A stretch of 9,887 nucleotides of DNA from an uncultured Johnsonella sp. (GTDB taxonomy: Bacteria; Bacillota; Clostridia; Lachnospirales; Lachnospiraceae), in NCBI GenBank assembly GCA_905373785.1, contig CAJPUK010000083.1, positions 1-9,887 of the forward strand. Direction: 5' to 3'. Positions 6,621 to 9,887 of this stretch are shown piece by piece; position 1 is the first letter of the stretch, and every line of letters begins with the position of its first letter. The notes under the pieces are model-generated. The model saw only the letters and a list, made by a program, of their open reading frames with translations, was not told the origin of the DNA and searched no databases. A program made the translations under genes and the position numbers.

Positions 6621-8768
6621 TTAATTATACATCTCTATCTTAGATAGGGCATAAGTACCCTTGACAGTATCATAATATATTATGTTACCGGTAAAATAAA
6701 ACTCATCGGGATTTTGACCGTTTTGGGCAAAAGTTTCTCTAAATGCATTATGATAATCTTCAAAAGTAGTTTCAACAGGTGTTTCATTCGGATCATCCGT
6801 TTTGTATATATCAAGCTTGGCATCCTTTGTTACATAAAGGGAGCCGGAGTATATCATAGATGAAAGAGGAGTTACTCCTGCATCAGGGGTTTTACCTCTG
6901 AGAACATACCTGTCGTTTCCCTCTCTCTTAACAAGTTTAATTTCAACATCGGGATATCTTGACTGCTTAAGCCCTATACATTCACCTTTAAACTCCTCAT
7001 TATATCCTTCCTTTCCTGTTACGGTACAGAATAAATTAGGTCCCTTTAGATACATACTGTATCCGGCTTCCATAGGAGCCACTTCCTCCTCAGAGAATGA
7101 AGTTGTAGCAAATATATTGGCATTGGTAATTTCATACACCTGCCCTCTGTCTATAACATTTGAAATCTTATCACCTTTATAAAAGCCTTCGGCAACACTA
7201 TCATTATACATATCAGTCTTAATATACATTCCCGCAAAGGGATATTCATTATATATGAACTTAAAGGGGGCGATAAAATCACTTACCGTACCGTCCAAGC
7301 CTACAAAGTAGCCGTCAGGTGTATATTCTTGAGAGTACATCCTGCCGTCCTCTCCGAAGTAATAGTCCCTACCGTCTATATTCTTCCAGGAGTTTTTGTA
7401 AAGTTCGCCGCTTTCATCATAGTAAAGGAAATCCGTTTTATAAAATCCTTGTACCTCAGGATTATAAAATGGAATAGGACTTTGGTAGCTTACCCAAGCT
7501 CTGTTAAGAGGCTCAGGATCTAAAAATATATACTCATCGGAAATTTCCCCGTCAGTACTTATCTCTCTTTTATAAGTAGAAACTGAACGTATGTTTTCAA
7601 TCTTTTTGGCTGCGGTACTTTCCGATGTTATTTTTGAGTTATCAACAAAACTGTAGTATATTGCTTTGTCTGTCATACCGATATAATTTGCATTGTCTGA
7701 TATTGTAATAAGATTACTTCCGTCAAGCTCACATGAGTGTAAATTTCCGTAAGAATCGGAAGTATCCGGTTCGGACTCGCTTAATATAAAAAGTTTATCA
7801 TTGAGTACAAAAGCAGTGATGTCATATATCCATGACTCTGTTCCGGTATAGATAAGTTCATCATCACTTCCGTCTAAAAATACTCTTCTGATAACATTTT
7901 CATCATGTTCACCTTTTTTAGACCTGCTGTAGTATACATAGCCTTTATATATAGTATAATACATCGCATCTAAGTCCTTGATGACAAGCTCAGCCTCTTT
8001 ACTTTCCGGGTTGAGTTTTTTAAGCCCTTCCTTGTCATGAAAATATAAGCCATCATTTGTAACATTTACAAGCGGAAATTCCGTAGCAATATCTGCCGGT
8101 ATATTGTACAAAAGCTGTACATCAAGGGTTTCCAAATCCATTTGATAGATGCTCTTACCGTCTGCGGCTTCTTTGTTAAATGTAAAATAAAGCTTTCCGT
8201 CATAAAGAGCATCAAGTACCAAGTAATATGTATCCGTATCGAAAGGCATAAGCATTTCTTGTGAACTTCCGTCCGCCTTTGCCCTGTAGATGGCTACGGA
8301 ACCGGGTACATTTTTATCATCTACCGAAGCACTGTAGTATATATAGTCTTTATAGTAATACATCTGTCCGGGTGAATGTTTGCTTATAGGATTCGAATCT
8401 CCCGTACCTGAGGTATCCGGATATGAGTAAAGTTCAAAGTTGTCATATTGACTTTTTATAAAAATATTTGTGCCGTCCGTAACAACATAACTGTTTCCAA
8501 GAACGTTACAAGGCGGTGCCGTATCGCCTAAAGAGCTTATTTCACTGAGATGCTTGTCTTTTTTAGTCTTTTTAGTTTTCTTATCTTTTTTATCCTTTTT
8601 GTTTTTGTCCTCCTTTGATATGCTCTCTTCCTCAGTTGCAGCTTCTTTTGAAGAAATATATTGAAAAGCGAAAAAGCCGGCACCTGCTATGAAAAGCAAA
8701 GCAAGTAAGGCTATTATAGATATTATTATTACCTTTCCGGTTTTTTGTTTATTGTTCGGATAGCTCAT
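6621..8768 (-). CDS. Large membrane-anchored surface protein with DUF5050-like region and cell-wall-binding repeats
   Basis: A 715-residue protein. Minus-strand AAGGAGG (8774-8780) lies 5 nt before the ATG at 8768. It has a short N-terminus, a TM helix at about 12-36, a very lysine-rich stretch (about 52-73, repeats of KKDKK and KKTKK), then a region at about 90-380. That region is made of repeating segments such as YYYKDYIYYSA, IYRAKADGSSQ, YKGYVYYSRS and VFLDGSDDELIY. These alternating 'YIYY' and 'R...DGS' units resemble DUF5050-type proteins, which probably fold as a beta-propeller. Residues about 440-495 carry choline-binding-like repeats (GFYKTDFLYYDESGELYKNSW, then RDYYFGEDGRMYSQ). The C-terminal 215 residues are unassigned. 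No catalytic motif is visible, so wall binding or surface recognition is the most that can be inferred. It is a single-gene unit with its own promoter, converging on the SH3b gene. Confidence 0.85.
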   Translation of the reverse strand: MSYPNNKQKTGKVIIISIIALLALLFIAGAGFFAFQYISSKEAATEEESISKEDKNKKDKKDKKTKKTKKDKHLSEISSLGDTAPPCNVLGNSYVVTDGTNIFIKSQYDNFELYSYPDTSGTGDSNPISKHSPGQMYYYKDYIYYSASVDDKNVPGSVAIYRAKADGSSQEMLMPFDTDTYYLVLDALYDGKLYFTFNKEAADGKSIYQMDLETLDVQLLYNIPADIATEFPLVNVTNDGLYFHDKEGLKKLNPESKEAELVIKDLDAMYYTIYKGYVYYSRSKKGEHDENVIRRVFLDGSDDELIYTGTESWIYDITAFVLNDKLFILSESEPDTSDSYGNLHSCELDGSNLITISDNANYIGMTDKAIYYSFVDNSKITSESTAAKKIENIRSVSTYKREISTDGEISDEYIFLDPEPLNRAWVSYQSPIPFYNPEVQGFYKTDFLYYDESGELYKNSWKNIDGRDYYFGEDGRMYSQEYTPDGYFVGLDGTVSDFIAPFKFIYNEYPFAGMYIKTDMYNDSVAEGFYKGDKISNVIDRGQVYEITNANIFATTSFSEEEVAPMEAGYSMYLKGPNLFCTVTGKEGYNEEFKGECIGLKQSRYPDVEIKLVKREGNDRYVLRGKTPDAGVTPLSSMIYSGSLYVTKDAKLDIYKTDDPNETPVETTFEDYHNAFRETFAQNGQNPDEFYFTGNIIYYDTVKGTYALSKIEMYN

Positions 8769-8792
8769 AAAAACCTCCTTTATAGTAAGTGT

Positions 8793-8828
8793 ATTATATA
8801 TACTTTAAAAGTAATTGTGCAACAATTA
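8793..8828 (-). promoter_or_regulatory. Predicted promoter with overlapping dyad for the surface-protein gene
   Basis: On the minus strand there is -35 TTGCAC (8817-8822), an 18-bp spacer and a perfect -10 TATAAT (8793-8798), about 25 bp before the ATG at 8768. A perfect 7-bp inverted repeat, TAATTGT-GCA-ACAATTA (8812-8828), covers the -35 box and could be a repressor site. The untranslated leader would be short, about 15-20 nt. The rest of the intergenic region up to 9019 is extremely AT-rich with nothing else that I could identify. Confidence 0.55.
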
Positions 8829-9019
8829 AGCTATATATAAAACAATAGTAAAAATTATAACTTATATATACAAACCATCACACAATTCTTAATGTATAAA
8901 CAATATGAGTTTAACATAGACCGAATTACATAACAATCAACCTGAAAAATATTAAGTTATTAATTTATAAAAATTAAATAATAAGTAAAGTTAGGTGAAA
9001 TAAATAAAAACCGCAATAC

Positions 9020-9886
9020 TTACTTTGCTAAAAAATCTTTTTCCATATCACCGAGTACGGATAAAGGAACTCTAAGCCCTCCGTAGCCTATACCTATATC
9101 TATATCAGGCTTGTTGGAGCCGTGGAAATCACTTCCTCCGGTAATGCCCAAACCATACTTTGCAGCAAGTTTTTTAAGAACATTGCTGTCATTAGGATTT
9201 TGTGAAGAATGATAAACTTCAAGAGCATTAAGTCCCATGGTTTTTAAGTCGGATATAAGCTTTTGCAAATCATTTGCAGAAAGTTTATATCTGCAAGGAT
9301 GGGCAAGTGATGTATAGAAGTTAAATTGCTTGAAAAAATGCATCACATCCGCTACGAGAATTGATTTTTCCGGTACATATTCGGAACCGTCTTTAAGAAA
9401 CTTTTCAAAGGCGGAGTTTATATCAGTTGCATAATTATGTTTGACAAGTGCCTTGGCTATATGAACCCTTGTTATACTTGAACTCTGTGTGGATTCTTCA
9501 AGTTCTTTTAGGGACAGTATTACATCTGCCTGATAAAGTCTTTTTATAATTTCAATATTTCTCAAATTTCTTTTATAATTAAAACGTTCAAGTTCCTTAG
9601 CTATCAATTCTGCCTTGATTTCATAGTTATCAAGTATATAGCCGAGTATATGCACTTCTTTATGCTTATATACGGCTCCCATTTCTATAGCGGGGATAAA
9701 ACGTATATTTTTGCTTTTTGCCGCTTCAATCGCTTCATTTACGCCGGACATGGTATCATGATCGCTTAATGCTACGGCGGCAAGCCCTTTCAAAGAAGCG
9801 TAATTAATAAGTTTTGAGGGGCTTAAAGAACCGTCCGATTTATCGGAGTGAGTATGTAAATCTATAAATCTGTTGTTAAGATCCAT
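9020..9886 (-). CDS. PHP-family metal-dependent phosphoesterase
   Basis: A 288-residue PHP-domain protein, the trpH/YciV-type group that includes 3',5'-nucleoside bisphosphate phosphatases and 5'-to-3' RNA exonucleases. The metal-binding set is complete: DLHTHSDKSDG (H11, H13), SDHD (D42, H43, D44), E68 in PAIEMG, H79 in EVHILGY, AHP (H196) and GGSDFHG (D253, H255). The segment between about 90 and 180 is the helical insertion typical of this group. It is a cytoplasmic enzyme of nucleotide or RNA metabolism and has no evident tie to the neighbouring wall genes. The ATG is one base from the window edge. The protein starts just before the first motif, as is usual, but the ribosome binding site lies outside, so a slightly longer N-terminus cannot be excluded. 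Only a weak GCAA/TTGC hairpin with a T-run follows the stop. Confidence 0.9.
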   Translation of the reverse strand: MDLNNRFIDLHTHSDKSDGSLSPSKLINYASLKGLAAVALSDHDTMSGVNEAIEAAKSKNIRFIPAIEMGAVYKHKEVHILGYILDNYEIKAELIAKELERFNYKRNLRNIEIIKRLYQADVILSLKELEESTQSSSITRVHIAKALVKHNYATDINSAFEKFLKDGSEYVPEKSILVADVMHFFKQFNFYTSLAHPCRYKLSANDLQKLISDLKTMGLNALEVYHSSQNPNDSNVLKKLAAKYGLGITGGSDFHGSNKPDIDIGIGYGGLRVPLSVLGDMEKDFLAK

Positions 9887-9887
9887 A

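Noticed and set aside
1..9887. CRISPR array or prophage/defence island
   Set aside because: There are no regularly spaced direct repeats and no cas, integrase, phage or toxin-antitoxin-like genes in the window.

Overview
The window is low-GC DNA, rich in AGA, ATA and TTA codons, with strong AGGAGG-type ribosome binding sites. It carries a selenocysteine operon and several choline-binding-type surface proteins. Together these point to an anaerobic Firmicute of class Clostridia, most likely Lachnospiraceae. That placement is inferred from gene content, not measured.

Layout: (1) 2-2306 (+) holds the 3' end of selA and a complete selB, overlapping by 8 bp. These encode the enzyme that makes Sec-tRNA and the factor that delivers it. 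No selC or selD is visible. (2) 2307-2536 is a short intergenic region. It contains what looks like the decayed right end of an IS200/IS605-type (TnpB) element, with a perfect-loop hairpin followed by TTCAA. (3) 2537-3457 (+) encodes a secreted protein with cell-wall (choline) binding repeats and an unrecognised C-terminal domain. (4) 3557-3862 (+) encodes a YerC/YecD-type TrpR-like regulator. (5) 3863-4317 is a 455-bp gene-free stretch with a structured segment ending in a clear terminator (3994-4031), then a long imperfect palindrome (4074-4198), then a good sigma-A-type promoter (4231-4260). (6) 4318-5445 (+) encodes a membrane-anchored N-acetylmuramoyl-L-alanine amidase. (7) 5555-6460 (+) encodes a zinc-ribbon / single-TM / double-SH3b protein. 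(8) A bidirectional terminator (6552-6604) separates this from the convergent gene at 6621-8768 (-), a large membrane-anchored protein with a DUF5050-like repeat region and cell-wall-binding repeats. Its own promoter overlaps a dyad. (9) 9020-9886 (-) encodes a PHP-family metal-dependent phosphoesterase.

The middle of the window (2537-8768) is dominated by cell-envelope proteins: two with choline-binding-type repeats, one amidase and one with paired SH3b domains. Three have one N-terminal membrane segment and a large presumed extracellular part. A shared role in wall recognition and remodelling is a reasonable inference, but they look like separate transcription units rather than one operon. 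I found no convincing new defence or mobile system. The observations most worth checking are the TnpB-like remnant, the long palindrome upstream of the amidase, the structured region before it, and the unassigned domains of the surface proteins.
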